Positions 1 through 10,011 of a stretch of 51,233 nt of DNA are shown here, piece after piece (position 1 is the stretch's first letter; each line of letters begins with the position of its first letter). The DNA comes from Paracoccus fontiphilus (GTDB lineage: Bacteria > Pseudomonadota > Alphaproteobacteria > Rhodobacterales > Rhodobacteraceae): contig NZ_JAFNAW010000024.1 of assembly GCF_017356265.1 (NCBI RefSeq), forward strand, positions 1 through 51,233. The letters are read 5' to 3'. The notes under the pieces are model-generated. The model searched no databases. It had not been told where the DNA came from and saw nothing but the letters and a program-made list of their open reading frames with translations. The position numbers and the translations under genes are program-made.

Positions 1-92
1 GCGCCGATCCGGGCCCCCGTCCCGCGCCGCTTTACCTGCGTCCGGCCGACGCGGCCCCCGCGCGCGAGGCGCCGCCCCTGATCCTGCCGTGA
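1..92 (+). CDS. tsaB: TsaB C-terminus (partial)
   Basis: Only the last 29 codons are in the window (reading frame starts at base 3), ending in the residues PLYLRPADAAP and a final ILP before TGA. This tail is typical of TsaB, the inactive-paralogue partner of TsaD in the complex that makes threonylcarbamoyladenosine at tRNA position 37. The stop codon overlaps the GTG start of the next gene (GTGA), and tsaB-rimI is a common alphaproteobacterial gene pair, which supports the call. Nothing of the core fold can be seen, so the identity rests on the tail and the neighbour. Confidence 0.75.
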   Translation, partial: ADPGPRPAPLYLRPADAAPAREAPPLILP

Positions 93-508
93 CCCCCGAC
101 CGGCTTGCCGCGCTGCACGCCCGCTGCTTCACCCGCCCCCGGCCGTGGAGCGCGGCCGAGTTCGCCGCCCTGCTGGACAGCCCCCATGCCTTCCTGCTGA
201 CCCGCGCCCGAGGCTTCCTGCTGGGCCGCACTGTTGCGGACGAGGCGGAACTGCTGACCCTTGCCGTCGCGCCCGAGACTCGGCGCCGCGGCACGGCCCG
301 CGACCTGGTGGGCGAATTTGCCGCCACGTCACGGAGGCGCGGCGCATCCCTGGCCTTTCTGGAGGTCGCGGCGGACAATGCGCCTGCCCAGGCGCTGTAT
401 CGCGCGACGGGCTGGCGCGAGTCGGGGCGCAGGCGGCGCTATTACGGCCCCGACCTGGACGCCATCGTCATGACGCTGCCACTGGAAGCGGGTCAAGAAG
501 GCGGTTGA
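89..508 (+). CDS. rimI: Ribosomal-protein-alanine N-acetyltransferase RimI
   Basis: This 139-residue protein is a single GNAT domain. The acetyl-CoA binding loop is visible as VAPETRRRGTARDL around residues 60-75, followed by the strand LAFLEVAADNAPAQALYRATGW, which is the usual GNAT motif B region. RimI acetylates the N-terminal residue of ribosomal protein S18 in the cytoplasm. The start is a GTG at 89 that overlaps the tsaB stop by four bases, implying translational coupling. Length is slightly short of the E. coli protein (148 aa) but normal for the family in this group. GNAT substrate assignment comes mainly from the tsaB neighbour. Confidence 0.85.
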   Translation: MTPDRLAALHARCFTRPRPWSAAEFAALLDSPHAFLLTRARGFLLGRTVADEAELLTLAVAPETRRRGTARDLVGEFAATSRRRGASLAFLEVAADNAPAQALYRATGWRESGRRRRYYGPDLDAIVMTLPLEAGQEGG

Positions 509-588
509 CCGCCTACAACCGTTGCGCCCTAATCGCCCCATCACGCGGGCGGCTTGAATCGCCCGGCACAACAGGATGAGGTTTCCTT

Positions 589-1572
589 ATGTCCCTGACG
601 AAAACGCTTCTGGCGGGCGTGGCGCTGACGGCTCTGACGGGCACCGCTGCCTTGGCGGAACCGGCGCTGATCTTCGACCTTGGCGGCAAGTTCGACAAGT
701 CCTTCAACGAGGCGGCCTACATGGGCGCGAAACGCTGGGCGGACGAGACCGGGGGCACCTACAAGGAACTGGAAATGCAGTCCGAGGCGCAGCGCGAACA
801 GGCGCTCCGCCGATTGGCCGAAACGGGCGCCAACCCCATCGTGATGACCGGCTTCGCCTTCGGGGACGTGCTGAACCAGGTGGCCCCGGACTATCCGGAC
901 ACCAAGTTCGCCATCATCGACATGGTCGTGGAACAGCCCAACGTCCAGTCCGTCGTCTTCACCGAGGAACAGGGCAGCTACCTGGCCGGGATCATGGCGG
1001 CCATGGCGTCCAAGTCGGGCACCGTGGGCTTCATCGGCGGCATGGACATTCCGCTGATCCACAAGTTCGAATGCGGCTTCGCCCAGGGCTTCAAGGCCGC
1101 CAAGCCCGACGGCAAGGTTCTCATCAACTATACCGGCACCACCCCGGCCGCGTGGAACGACCCGGTGAAGGGGGGCGAGCTTGCCAAGGCCCAGATCAGC
1201 CAGGGCGCCGACGTGATCTATGCGGCGGCGGGCGGCACCGGCATCGGCATCCTGCAGGCGGCGGCGGACGAAGGCATCCTGTCGGTTGGCGTGGACAGCA
1301 ACCAGAACCACCTGCATCCGGGCAAGGTGCTGACCTCGATGGTCAAGCGCGTGGACAATGCGGTCTATGACGCCTTCAAGAACGGTGTGGAGCCGGGCGT
1401 CAAGGTTCTGGACCTCAAGGCCGAGGGCGTGGATGTCGCCATCGACGACAACAACAAGGCGCTGGTCACCCCCGAGATGCAGGCCGCCGTGGACGAGGCG
1501 CGCGCCAAGATCGCCGGGGGCGAGATCGCGGTCCACGACTACATGACCGACAACGCCTGCCCGGTCCAGTAG
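589..1572 (+). CDS. BMP-family nucleoside ABC transporter substrate-binding protein
   Basis: A 327-residue periplasmic binding protein of the basic membrane protein (BMP/Med, PnrA-like) family. A Sec signal peptide (MSLTKTLLAGVALTALTG) ends near Ala22 in TAALAEPA. Family features follow: the DLGGKFDKSFNEAAY segment near residue 30, the GSYLAGIMAA segment, and the conserved turn VGFIGGMDIPLIHKFECGF in the middle. BMP proteins of this type bind purine or pyrimidine nucleosides. No lipobox is seen, so it is probably soluble rather than lipid-anchored. It heads a cassette with an ATPase, two permeases and a purine nucleoside phosphorylase, which strongly suggests nucleoside uptake for salvage. 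An AGGATGAGG element sits upstream as ribosome binding site. Confidence 0.93.
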   Translation: MSLTKTLLAGVALTALTGTAALAEPALIFDLGGKFDKSFNEAAYMGAKRWADETGGTYKELEMQSEAQREQALRRLAETGANPIVMTGFAFGDVLNQVAPDYPDTKFAIIDMVVEQPNVQSVVFTEEQGSYLAGIMAAMASKSGTVGFIGGMDIPLIHKFECGFAQGFKAAKPDGKVLINYTGTTPAAWNDPVKGGELAKAQISQGADVIYAAAGGTGIGILQAAADEGILSVGVDSNQNHLHPGKVLTSMVKRVDNAVYDAFKNGVEPGVKVLDLKAEGVDVAIDDNNKALVTPEMQAAVDEARAKIAGGEIAVHDYMTDNACPVQ

Positions 1573-3189
1573 ATGGCCGCGATGATGCAAGGCGGGGGGC
1601 GGCTGGAAACGGCCGCCCCTGCGGCGATTGAACTGCGCGGCATCTCCAAGGCCTTCGGGTCCGTGCAGGCCAACCGCGACATCTACCTGCGGGTGGAACG
1701 CGGCACGATCCACGGCATCATCGGCGAAAACGGCGCGGGCAAGTCCACGCTGATGTCGATCCTGTATGGCTTCTACAAGCCCGACGCGGGCGAGATCCTG
1801 GTGGGCGGGCGGCCCCTGACCATCGCCGACAGCCAGACCGCGATCCGCGCAGGCATCGGCATGGTCTTCCAGCATTTCAAGCTGGTGCAGAACTTCACCG
1901 TGCTTGAAAACATCATCCTGGGGGCCGAGGAGGGGCGGCTGCTGCGCCCGTCGCTGTCCAAGGCGCGCGGCGTGTTGCGGCAGTTGGCAAAGGATTACGA
2001 ACTGAACGTCGATCCCGACGAGGTGGTGGAAAACCTGTCGGTCGGCCACCAGCAGCGGGTGGAAATCCTCAAGGCGCTGTATCGCCAGGCCGACATCCTG
2101 ATCCTGGACGAGCCGACCGGCGTGCTGACCCCGGCCGAGGCCGACCACCTGTTCCGCATCCTCGAAGGCCTGCGGGCCGAGGGCAAGACGATCATCCTGA
2201 TCACCCACAAGCTGCGCGAGATCATGGAGATCACCGACACGGTGTCGGTCATGCGCCGGGGCGAGATGGTGGCATCCGTCAAGACCGCCGAGACCAGCCC
2301 CGAGCAACTGGCCGAGCTGATGGTGGGCCGCAAGGTGCTGCTGAACGTGCAGAAGGTCCCGGCGACGCCCGGCAAGCCCGTGCTTGAGGTTCGCGGCCTG
2401 CGCATGGTCGATGCGGCGGGCGTCGAACGGCTGCGCGGCATCGACCTGGACATCCGCGCGGGCGAGATCCTTGGCGTCGCGGGGGTCAGCGGCAACGGCC
2501 AGACGCAACTGCTGGAGATCCTGGGCGGATACCCTGAAAAGGGCAGCACCGTGACGGGGAAGGCCCGCGTGAACGGCACCCCCCTGCCGCTGAGCGGCGC
2601 GGGCTGCAACGCCGCCGAGCGCCGCCGCCAGGGGCTGGGCCATATCCCCGAGGACCGGCAGGTCGAGGGCCTGATCATGGACTTCGCCGCCTGGGAGAAC
2701 GTGGCCTTCGGCTATCACGACGCGCCGGAATACGGGCGCGGCCCGCTGATGGACCGCGATGCGATCCGCCGCGACGCCGAGGGCAAGATCGCCCGCTTCG
2801 ACGTGCGCCCGCCAAGCTGCGATCTGGCCGCGCGCAACTTTTCCGGCGGCAACCAGCAGAAGATCGTCGTCGCCCGGGAAATCGAGCGCAATCCCGACCT
2901 GCTGCTGATCGGCCAGCCGACGCGCGGCGTGGACATCGGCGCCATCGAGTTCATCCACAAGCGCATCGTGGAACTGCGCGACGCGGGCAAGGCGATCCTG
3001 CTGGTGTCCGTGGAACTGGACGAGATCATGTCGCTGTCCGACCGCATCGCCGTGATGTTCGACGGCCGCATCATGGGTGAACGCCTGCCCGGCGCCACCA
3101 CTACGGGCGAACTGGGCCTGCTGATGGCAGGCGTCGATCCCGCCACCGCGCCGACCCGGGACGGGACCTTGCCCGCCCATACCCCTTAG
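1573..3189 (+). CDS. Nucleoside ABC transporter ATP-binding protein (duplicated NBD)
   Basis: A 538-residue protein with two fused ABC ATPase domains, the layout of sugar/nucleoside importers (YufO/NupO type). The first domain has a good Walker A (GENGAGKST, about 51-59), signature LSVGHQQ and Walker B ILDEPTG. The second has the usual degenerate Walker A (GVSGNGQTQ) and signature FSGGNQQ followed by the degenerate GQPTRGVD Walker B. One active and one altered site is normal for this family. The ATG follows the BMP stop codon directly with no gap, so translation is probably coupled; internal ATGs at 1582 and 1585 are alternative starts. Confidence 0.93.
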   Translation: MAAMMQGGGRLETAAPAAIELRGISKAFGSVQANRDIYLRVERGTIHGIIGENGAGKSTLMSILYGFYKPDAGEILVGGRPLTIADSQTAIRAGIGMVFQHFKLVQNFTVLENIILGAEEGRLLRPSLSKARGVLRQLAKDYELNVDPDEVVENLSVGHQQRVEILKALYRQADILILDEPTGVLTPAEADHLFRILEGLRAEGKTIILITHKLREIMEITDTVSVMRRGEMVASVKTAETSPEQLAELMVGRKVLLNVQKVPATPGKPVLEVRGLRMVDAAGVERLRGIDLDIRAGEILGVAGVSGNGQTQLLEILGGYPEKGSTVTGKARVNGTPLPLSGAGCNAAERRRQGLGHIPEDRQVEGLIMDFAAWENVAFGYHDAPEYGRGPLMDRDAIRRDAEGKIARFDVRPPSCDLAARNFSGGNQQKIVVAREIERNPDLLLIGQPTRGVDIGAIEFIHKRIVELRDAGKAILLVSVELDEIMSLSDRIAVMFDGRIMGERLPGATTTGELGLLMAGVDPATAPTRDGTLPAHTP

Positions 3190-3218
3190 AAGACCCCAAG
3201 ACCCCTTCGAGTACCGGA

Positions 3219-3782
3219 ATGACCCTGAAAGCGACCTGCCTTTTCTCCGTTCTTCTTCTGGCTGCCGGGTGCAGCGCCATGCCTGCCCCGCGGATGCCAA
3301 AGATGAACATCTGGCCCGACGGAGAGGCGCCCGACCGTCTGGTCATGGCGGCCGAGGCCCGTGCCCAGACCCGCGCCCGCAACGCCGACGGCAGTTGGGC
3401 CGTGGCCGATCCCGTCCGGGACTCCGACTACGAGGATGACTTCGCCGCGAACTGCGTCACCGACGCGCGCGGCACCGCCTGCGCCGACCACGCCCCGGTG
3501 GAAATGCCCGCCGAAGCCGCGACTGCGCCCCAGGTCACGGGCCGCGTGGCCATCGCCTTCGCGACGCTTGCCGACGGCAGCCGCTGCACCGGAGAGGCGC
3601 GCCAGGGCCAGACCCGAGCCGAGGAGAACCTGCTTGTCGTGCGCGGCTATCCCGGCGCCGGCGGCGCGGTTCCCCGCGCCCGCAGCCTCGCGCGCATGGC
3701 GGGCAACGGGGACGCGATCGCCTGGGACGGGATCGCCGATGCACGAAACTTCCTGGCGCTGTGTCATGGCATGAAAGGCTGA
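3219..3782 (+). CDS. Predicted lipoprotein of unknown function in nucleoside transporter cassette
   Basis: A 187-residue protein I do not recognise. It starts with a lipoprotein signal peptide: charged MTLK, hydrophobic core, and lipobox LAAGC with Cys18 as the lipidation site. The mature part is rich in Ala, Arg and Asp and has five further cysteines (NCVTD, TACAD, SRCTGE, LALCHG regions), which could form disulphides in the periplasm. It lies between the ATPase (29 bp upstream) and the first permease (3 bp downstream) in the same direction, so it is very likely cotranscribed with the transporter. A role in nucleoside capture or envelope tethering is only a guess from position. Confidence 0.75.
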   Translation: MTLKATCLFSVLLLAAGCSAMPAPRMPKMNIWPDGEAPDRLVMAAEARAQTRARNADGSWAVADPVRDSDYEDDFAANCVTDARGTACADHAPVEMPAEAATAPQVTGRVAIAFATLADGSRCTGEARQGQTRAEENLLVVRGYPGAGGAVPRARSLARMAGNGDAIAWDGIADARNFLALCHGMKG

Positions 3783-3785
3783 CGC

Positions 3786-4880
3786 ATGAACAAGATGCCG
3801 AAATGGGCCGATGTGATCCTGACACCCGTGATCTCGCTGGTGCTGGCGATGGCGATTTCGGCGTTTGTGATCCTGGCCATCGGCGAAAGCCCGACCGTGG
3901 CGCTGACCACGATGATCGACGGCGCGCTGGGCTCCAGCTACGGCTGGGGCTTCACGCTGTATTACGCGACGAACTTCATCTTCACCGGACTGGCGGTGAT
4001 GGTCGCCTATCACGCCAGCTTGTTCAACATCGGCGGCGAGGGGCAGGCCGCGATGGGGGGCCTGGGCGTGGCCCTGGTGCTGCTGTCCCTGCCCCTGCCG
4101 CACTGGGCGCTGGCCCTGCCCGCCGCCATGATCGGCGCGGCGCTGTTCGGCGCGGCATGGGCGCTGATCCCCGCCTGGCTTCAGGCGAAACGCGGCAGCC
4201 ATATCGTGATCACCACGATCATGTTCAACTTCATCGCCGCCGCCGCGCTGAACTACATCCTGGTAAACCTGCTGCGCCCGGTGGGCAGCATGGACCCCGC
4301 ATCGGGCCGCTTCCCCGAGGCCACGCACCTGCCCAAGCTGTCGGACATGGCGCTGGCCCTGGGGTTTGAATGGGGCAAGAACACGCCCGTCAACATCAGC
4401 TTCTTCGTGGCGGTGATCGCCTGCGTGCTGGTCTGGCTGCTGATCTGGCGGTCGCGCCTGGGCTTCGAAATCCGCGCCTTCGGCAAATCCGAGCCCGCAG
4501 CCCTGTATGCCGGCATCAACCCGGTCCGCATCACCGTGATCGCCATGCTGATCTCGGGCGGGCTTGCGGGCCTGATGGCCATCAACAACGTGATGGGAGA
4601 GGCCGAGCGCCTGGTCCTGAACGCCGTCGAAGGCGCGGGCTTCATCGGCATCGCGGTCGCGCTGATGGGCCGCAACCATCCGCTGGGCGTGTTCCTGGCC
4701 GCGCTGCTGTTCGGCTTCCTGTATCAGGGCGGCGGTGAACTGGCGCTGTGGACCAGCATCCCGCGCGAGCTGATCATCGTGATCCAGGCGCTGGTGATCC
4801 TGTTCACCGGCGCCCTGGACAACATGGTGCGGATGCCGCTGGAACGGATGTTCCTGGCGATGCGGAAAAGAGGCGCATGA
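3786..4880 (+). CDS. Nucleoside ABC transporter permease, first subunit
   Basis: A 364-residue integral membrane protein of the BPD_transp_2 (LivH/RbsC-like) permease family, YufP/NupP type. Hydrophobic segments repeat through the chain, and the family's cytoplasmic coupling region is visible as RAFGKSEPAALYAGINP near residue 235. The motif FNIGGEGQAAMGG near residue 80 is characteristic of the nucleoside/BMP branch. It forms the membrane channel with the next gene product. It begins 3 bp after the lipoprotein gene and overlaps the start of the second permease by 4 bp, showing tight operon packing. Confidence 0.93.
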   Translation: MNKMPKWADVILTPVISLVLAMAISAFVILAIGESPTVALTTMIDGALGSSYGWGFTLYYATNFIFTGLAVMVAYHASLFNIGGEGQAAMGGLGVALVLLSLPLPHWALALPAAMIGAALFGAAWALIPAWLQAKRGSHIVITTIMFNFIAAAALNYILVNLLRPVGSMDPASGRFPEATHLPKLSDMALALGFEWGKNTPVNISFFVAVIACVLVWLLIWRSRLGFEIRAFGKSEPAALYAGINPVRITVIAMLISGGLAGLMAINNVMGEAERLVLNAVEGAGFIGIAVALMGRNHPLGVFLAALLFGFLYQGGGELALWTSIPRELIIVIQALVILFTGALDNMVRMPLERMFLAMRKRGA

Positions 4881-5932
4881 TGGATCTGAACACCGTCCTG
4901 CAAATCCTCGACAGCGCGGTGCGGCTGATGACGCCCCTGCTGCTGGCCTGTCTGGCCGGGCTTTATTCCGAACGCGCGGGCGTCTTCGACATCGGGCTGG
5001 AAGGCAAGATGCTGATGGCCGCCTTCAGCGCCGCCACCGTGGCCGCCCTGACCGGCAATGTCTGGCTGGGCGCGATGGCGGGCCTGCTGGGGGCGCTGCT
5101 GCTGGCGGCGGTCCACGGCATCGCCTCGATTACCTTCCGGGGCAACCAGTTGATCTCGGGGGTGGCGATCAACTTCCTAGCCTCGGGGCTGACGGTGCTG
5201 CTGGGGCAGAAGATCTTCGGCCTGGGCGGGCGCACCCCCAGCCTGACGCCCGGGGCCGAGCTTGAAACGCAGGTCACGCCCTTCCGTGCCTGGCTGTCGG
5301 GGACCACGGGCCCGGATACGGCGGCCGCGCTGACCGCCACCCCGCGCTTCGGCGAGATCACCCTGCCGCTGGCCGAAACCCTGCGCGGCGTCCCCGTGAT
5401 CGGCCCCCTTTATGCCGAGGTGATCTCGGGCCACACGATCCTGGTCTATGTGGCCTTCCTGATGGTGCCGCTGACCTGGTGGGTGCTGTATCGCACGCGC
5501 TTCGGGCTGCGGCTGCGGGCGGTGGGGGAAAACCCGGCCTCGGTCGATACAGCGGGCGTGTCGGTCACGCGGCTGCGCTTTGCCGCCGTGGCGATCGCCG
5601 GGCTGCTCTGCGGGTTGGCGGGCGCCTATCTGGCGACCGGGCTGTCGGCGGGCTTTGTCAAGGAAATGACCGCCGGGCGCGGCTTCATCGCCCTGGCCGC
5701 GCTGATCTTTGCCAAGTGGCGGCCATGGGGGGCGCTTGGCGCGACCTTCCTGTTCGGCCTGCTGGAGGCCGTCGCCAACCGCTATCCGAACCTGGACCTG
5801 GGCGTGATCACCGTGCCGTCCATGTTCATGAACGCCCTGCCCTATATCCTGACGGTCATCATCCTTGCGGGCTTCGTGGGCCGCGCCATCCCGCCTCGCG
5901 CCGGAGGAGAACCCTATGTCAAGGAGCGTTGA
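4877..5932 (+). CDS. Nucleoside ABC transporter permease, second subunit
   Basis: A 351-residue permease of the same BPD_transp_2 family (YufQ/NupQ type). The start is chosen at ATGATG (4877), which overlaps the TGA of the upstream permease; longer in-frame reading upstream is out of the family's range. Family motifs are ERAGVFDIGLEGKML near residue 35 and LRAVGENPASVDTAGVSV near 220, the latter being the coupling helix that contacts the ATPase. The central loop of about 50 residues around position 115-160 (GRTPSLTPGAE onward) is longer and more polar than in subunit one, as usual for this half of the pair. Its 3' end overlaps the phosphorylase gene by 17 bp. Confidence 0.93.
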   Translation: MMDLNTVLQILDSAVRLMTPLLLACLAGLYSERAGVFDIGLEGKMLMAAFSAATVAALTGNVWLGAMAGLLGALLLAAVHGIASITFRGNQLISGVAINFLASGLTVLLGQKIFGLGGRTPSLTPGAELETQVTPFRAWLSGTTGPDTAAALTATPRFGEITLPLAETLRGVPVIGPLYAEVISGHTILVYVAFLMVPLTWWVLYRTRFGLRLRAVGENPASVDTAGVSVTRLRFAAVAIAGLLCGLAGAYLATGLSAGFVKEMTAGRGFIALAALIFAKWRPWGALGATFLFGLLEAVANRYPNLDLGVITVPSMFMNALPYILTVIILAGFVGRAIPPRAGGEPYVKER

Positions 5933-6716
5933 GCTTGCCCGCCTGATCCGCGACCGCGCCGGCGAGGCCGCGCCGGAATACGGGTTGATTCTGGGGTCCG
6001 GCCTCGGGCACCTGTCGGGCACGGTCGACGGCGTGGCGATCCCCTATGACGACCTGCCGGGCTTTCCCCATGCGGGCGTGTCGGGCCATGTCCCGCAACT
6101 GGTAATCGGCCAGCTTGAAGGTCGCCGCGTCGCTGTGTTCGGCGGACGGTCGCATTATTACGAATCCGGCCGCGCCGACGCCATGCGCCTGCCGCTGGAG
6201 GTGCTGGCGGCGCTTGGCTGCAAGAAACTGATCCTGACCAATGCCGCCGGATCGCTGCGCCCCGACATCCCGCCGGGCGGGCTGATGCTGCTGGAGGACC
6301 ATATCGCCTTCGCCGGCACCAACCCCCTGATCGGAGAGGCGACCGACGCCCGCTTCGTGCCGATGACGGATGCCCATGACGCGGCCATGCGCGCCGCCCT
6401 GAAGGCTGCCGCGCTGACGGAAGGCATCGACCTGCCGCAAGGCGTTTACTGCTGGTTCTCCGGCCCCAGCTTCGAAACCCCTGCCGAAATCCGCGCCGCC
6501 AGGATCCTCGGCGCCGATGCCGTGGGCATGTCCACGGTGCCCGAGATCATCTTGGCCCGCTTCCTGGGCCTGCGCTGCGCCGCGATCTCGGTCATCACCA
6601 ACATGGGCGCGGGCCTGTCGGACGAATCCATCAGCCACGACCACACCAAGGCCATGGCCCCCCTGGGCGCCGCCAAGCTGGAACGCATCCTACGCCGCTT
6701 CCTGCGGGACGCCTGA
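5916..6716 (+). CDS. punA: Purine nucleoside phosphorylase (trimeric PNP type)
   Basis: A 266-residue enzyme of the low-molecular-mass, trimeric PNP family. It cleaves inosine and guanosine with phosphate to free base and ribose-1-phosphate. Visible motifs: the phosphate-binding loop ILGSGLGHLSG near residue 20, GRSHYYE, LTNAAGSL, and the base-binding stretch with GVYCWFSGPSFETPAEIRA and VGMSTVPEII, followed by SVITNMGAG (Asn in the purine site). The ATG at 5916 has a strong GGAGGAGA ribosome binding site and lies inside the end of the permease gene. Its place at the end of the importer cassette makes a complete take-up-and-cleave unit for purine nucleosides. Xanthosine phosphorylase (xapA) is the close alternative. 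Confidence 0.9.
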   Translation: MSRSVELARLIRDRAGEAAPEYGLILGSGLGHLSGTVDGVAIPYDDLPGFPHAGVSGHVPQLVIGQLEGRRVAVFGGRSHYYESGRADAMRLPLEVLAALGCKKLILTNAAGSLRPDIPPGGLMLLEDHIAFAGTNPLIGEATDARFVPMTDAHDAAMRAALKAAALTEGIDLPQGVYCWFSGPSFETPAEIRAARILGADAVGMSTVPEIILARFLGLRCAAISVITNMGAGLSDESISHDHTKAMAPLGAAKLERILRRFLRDA

Positions 6717-6730
6717 GAGGGGCGCACGCC

Positions 6731-8221
<1,491 letters not shown>

Positions 8222-8381
8222 GTCTTCGGTCCTGACCGGCGCTGGGTCGCGCCGGAATCCGCAAGGGGTTTTTGTTCAGGTTGTCCGGCGGATCGGCGGC
8301 CGGAAGAGCCACCCGGGGATCGCACCCGGGTCCATGTTCGCTGCCCGCGTGATAAGCGGCCCGGACGCGGACCGCAACCCG
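8222..8381 (-). promoter_or_regulatory. Structured 5' leader of sulP, possible sul1-type cis-regulatory RNA
   Basis: Between the mnmH stop and the sulP ATG, the minus strand can form a series of stable GC-rich hairpins. Reading 5' to 3': a 7-bp stem with a GCGTCC loop (GCGGTCC/GGGCCGC); a stem CCGGG closed by a TGCGATC loop; a stem TCCGGC/GCCGGA; and a 7-bp stem CCGGCGC/GCGCCGG with loop GACCCA ending only about 12 bases before the ATG. The last hairpin lies against the probable ribosome binding site (CAGGACC). Established knowledge: the sul1 RNA motif is an alphaproteobacterial structured RNA found upstream of sulfate transporter genes. I infer a possible match from position and structure only; no covariance search was run. 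Confidence 0.45.
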
Positions 8382-9434
8382 CTAGGGCACCAGCCGGGCC
8401 AAGGCCGCCTCGACCTGCCCCGCCGCCCTGTCCAGGTCGCGCAGGTCGTCCAGGGCGACGACACCCTTCTCTCCCGCCGCGTAGCGCAGCCGGTGCTTGA
8501 GATAGCGCGGGTCGTAATGGTCGCGCAGAAGCCCCTCGGCCAGACCGCGCCAGTCGCGTGCGGCGACGGCGGTGTTCCACGCCTCGACCCGCTCGGCCGG
8601 GTGCAGGCGCGACAGGGCCGCCACGATCGCCTCGACCCGTGCGGGGTCGTCCACCATGTCGTCATAGGTGGCGGCGGTATAGGCGGCGCGGGCCGCGACC
8701 GGCACGTCCAGCCGCAGCCGGGGCGCGGCGCAGATCGCCTGCCACATGGCCTTGGGCACGGTCAGGTCGCCGATGCGGCTGCTCTCGGCCTCGACCAGGA
8801 CGGGGCGCGCGGGATCCAGCGACTCCAGCGCCAGGGCCAGCCGCCCTTCGAACATCTTCTGGCTGGGCTGGCCCTCGGCATGGCCGCCGAACAGGCTGCC
8901 GCGATGATTGGCGAGGCCTTCCAGGTCGATCACCTGCCAGCCGCGCGCGGCCAGGCGCCCCAGGATCGCGGTCTTGGCGCTGCCGGTATTGCCGTCCAGG
9001 ACCATGACGGGCGAGGCGACGGCCCGGTTCTGTACCCGGTCCACCACAAGCGCCCGCCAGGCCTTGTAGCCGCCTTCGACCCGGTCCACCCGCCATCCGA
9101 TCTGGGACAGGATGGTCGTAAAGCTGCCCGACCGCTGCCCCCCCCGCCAGCAATAGACCAGCCCGCGCCAGCTTCCGTCGCGATCCGCCAGCGGGCCGGC
9201 GATGTGGCGCGCGGCATTGGCCGCGACCAAGGCCCCGCCCAGCTTGCGCGCGTCGAAGGGGGAAACCTGCTTGTAGATCGTGCCGACCCGCGTGCGTTCC
9301 TCGTCGCTCAGGACCGGCAGGTTGATCGCCCCGGGCAGGTGATCCTCGGCGTATTCCGAGGGCGAGCGCACGTCGATGATGTCGTCGAACCCCGCAAGCG
9401 CGGGGTCCGCCACGCGCGAAAGCGTCAGCGCCAA
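8382..9434 (-). CDS. mnmH: tRNA 2-selenouridine/geranyl-2-thiouridine synthase MnmH (SelU)
   Basis: About 350 residues. An N-terminal rhodanese domain carries IDVRSPSEYAEDHLPGA and the catalytic-cysteine loop YCWRGGQRS; the C-terminal half has a P-loop, GNTGSAKT. The enzyme swaps sulfur for selenium at wobble uridines of some tRNAs using selenophosphate. A TTG at 9434 is preferred as the start because family members begin a few residues before the LTLSR segment and it falls just after the stop of the upstream L,D-transpeptidase gene. A longer reading from 9476 would overlap that gene by 41 bp. No selenophosphate synthetase gene is in the window. Confidence 0.88.
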   Translation of the reverse strand: MALTLSRVADPALAGFDDIIDVRSPSEYAEDHLPGAINLPVLSDEERTRVGTIYKQVSPFDARKLGGALVAANAARHIAGPLADRDGSWRGLVYCWRGGQRSGSFTTILSQIGWRVDRVEGGYKAWRALVVDRVQNRAVASPVMVLDGNTGSAKTAILGRLAARGWQVIDLEGLANHRGSLFGGHAEGQPSQKMFEGRLALALESLDPARPVLVEAESSRIGDLTVPKAMWQAICAAPRLRLDVPVAARAAYTAATYDDMVDDPARVEAIVAALSRLHPAERVEAWNTAVAARDWRGLAEGLLRDHYDPRYLKHRLRYAAGEKGVVALDDLRDLDRAAGQVEAALARLVP

Positions 9435-9435
9435 G

Positions 9436-10011
9436 TCAGTAGACGTAGACCGGCGTCCCGATGGGCACCTGGTCATACAGCGCCATCACCGCCTCGTTGC
9501 GCATCCGCAGGCAGCCGTTGGACACGGCGCGGCCGATGGACCCCGGCTCGGTCGTGCCATGGATGCGGATCGCGGTGTCCTGGCCCTGCGCGTTATAAAG
9601 ATACAGCGCCCGTGCGCCCAGCGGGTTCTGCGGGCCGCCGGGCATCCCGTCGGCCCATTTGCCGTATTGCTGCGGCTTGCGCTTGATCATCTCGGGCGTG
9701 GGGGTCCAGGACGGCCATTCGACCTTGCGGCCCACGGTGGCGCGGCCCTTCCAGACCAGTTCGGCCGTGCCCACGGCGACGCCGTAGCGGACAGCCCGGC
9801 CCGGCGCCACGACGTGGTACAGGAAGAAGTCCTTGCTGACCACGACGATGCTGCCGACCTCGAAGTCGTTGCGGATCGCGACCTCGGTCGGGGCATAGGG
9901 ATCGCGTGCGGCCTGCTGCGGGGCAGCCTCTTGCGAGAAGGCCAGCGACGGGGCGAAATAGGCGGCGGCCATCAGCGGCACGGCCAGCGACATCAGCTCA
10001 CGGCGGTTCAT
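9436..10011 (-). CDS. L,D-transpeptidase (YkuD domain)
   Basis: A 191-residue secreted enzyme. A signal peptide (MNRRELMSLAVPLMAAAYFA, cleavage near AFSQ) precedes a YkuD domain with the catalytic motif HGTTEP...SNGCLRM, His151 and Cys167. Such enzymes make 3-3 cross-links in peptidoglycan or attach proteins to it in the periplasm. The ATG at 10011 has an AGGATC ribosome binding site and matches the signal-peptide start; a longer upstream reading is not protein-like. The twin arginine in MNRRE is followed by LMSL, so export by Tat is possible but weak. mnmH follows one base after the stop. Confidence 0.9.
   Translation of the reverse strand: MNRRELMSLAVPLMAAAYFAPSLAFSQEAAPQQAARDPYAPTEVAIRNDFEVGSIVVVSKDFFLYHVVAPGRAVRYGVAVGTAELVWKGRATVGRKVEWPSWTPTPEMIKRKPQQYGKWADGMPGGPQNPLGARALYLYNAQGQDTAIRIHGTTEPGSIGRAVSNGCLRMRNEAVMALYDQVPIGTPVYVY

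Noticed and set aside
541..3300. A 919-codon open frame on the minus strand across the transporter genes
   Set aside because: It is antisense to strong family matches (BMP protein and ATPase) and is open only because of GC-rich third positions; His/Gln/Asp-rich composition is typical of such shadows.
8290..8375. tRNA-like pieces on the minus strand: a CCGGG-TGCGATC-CCCGG T-arm look-alike and a CCGC-TTATCAC-GCGG anticodon-like arm upstream of sulP
   Set aside because: No matching acceptor stem or D arm exists, the T loop lacks the invariant T55, and the spacing between arms is too long. Better explained as part of the sulP leader structure.
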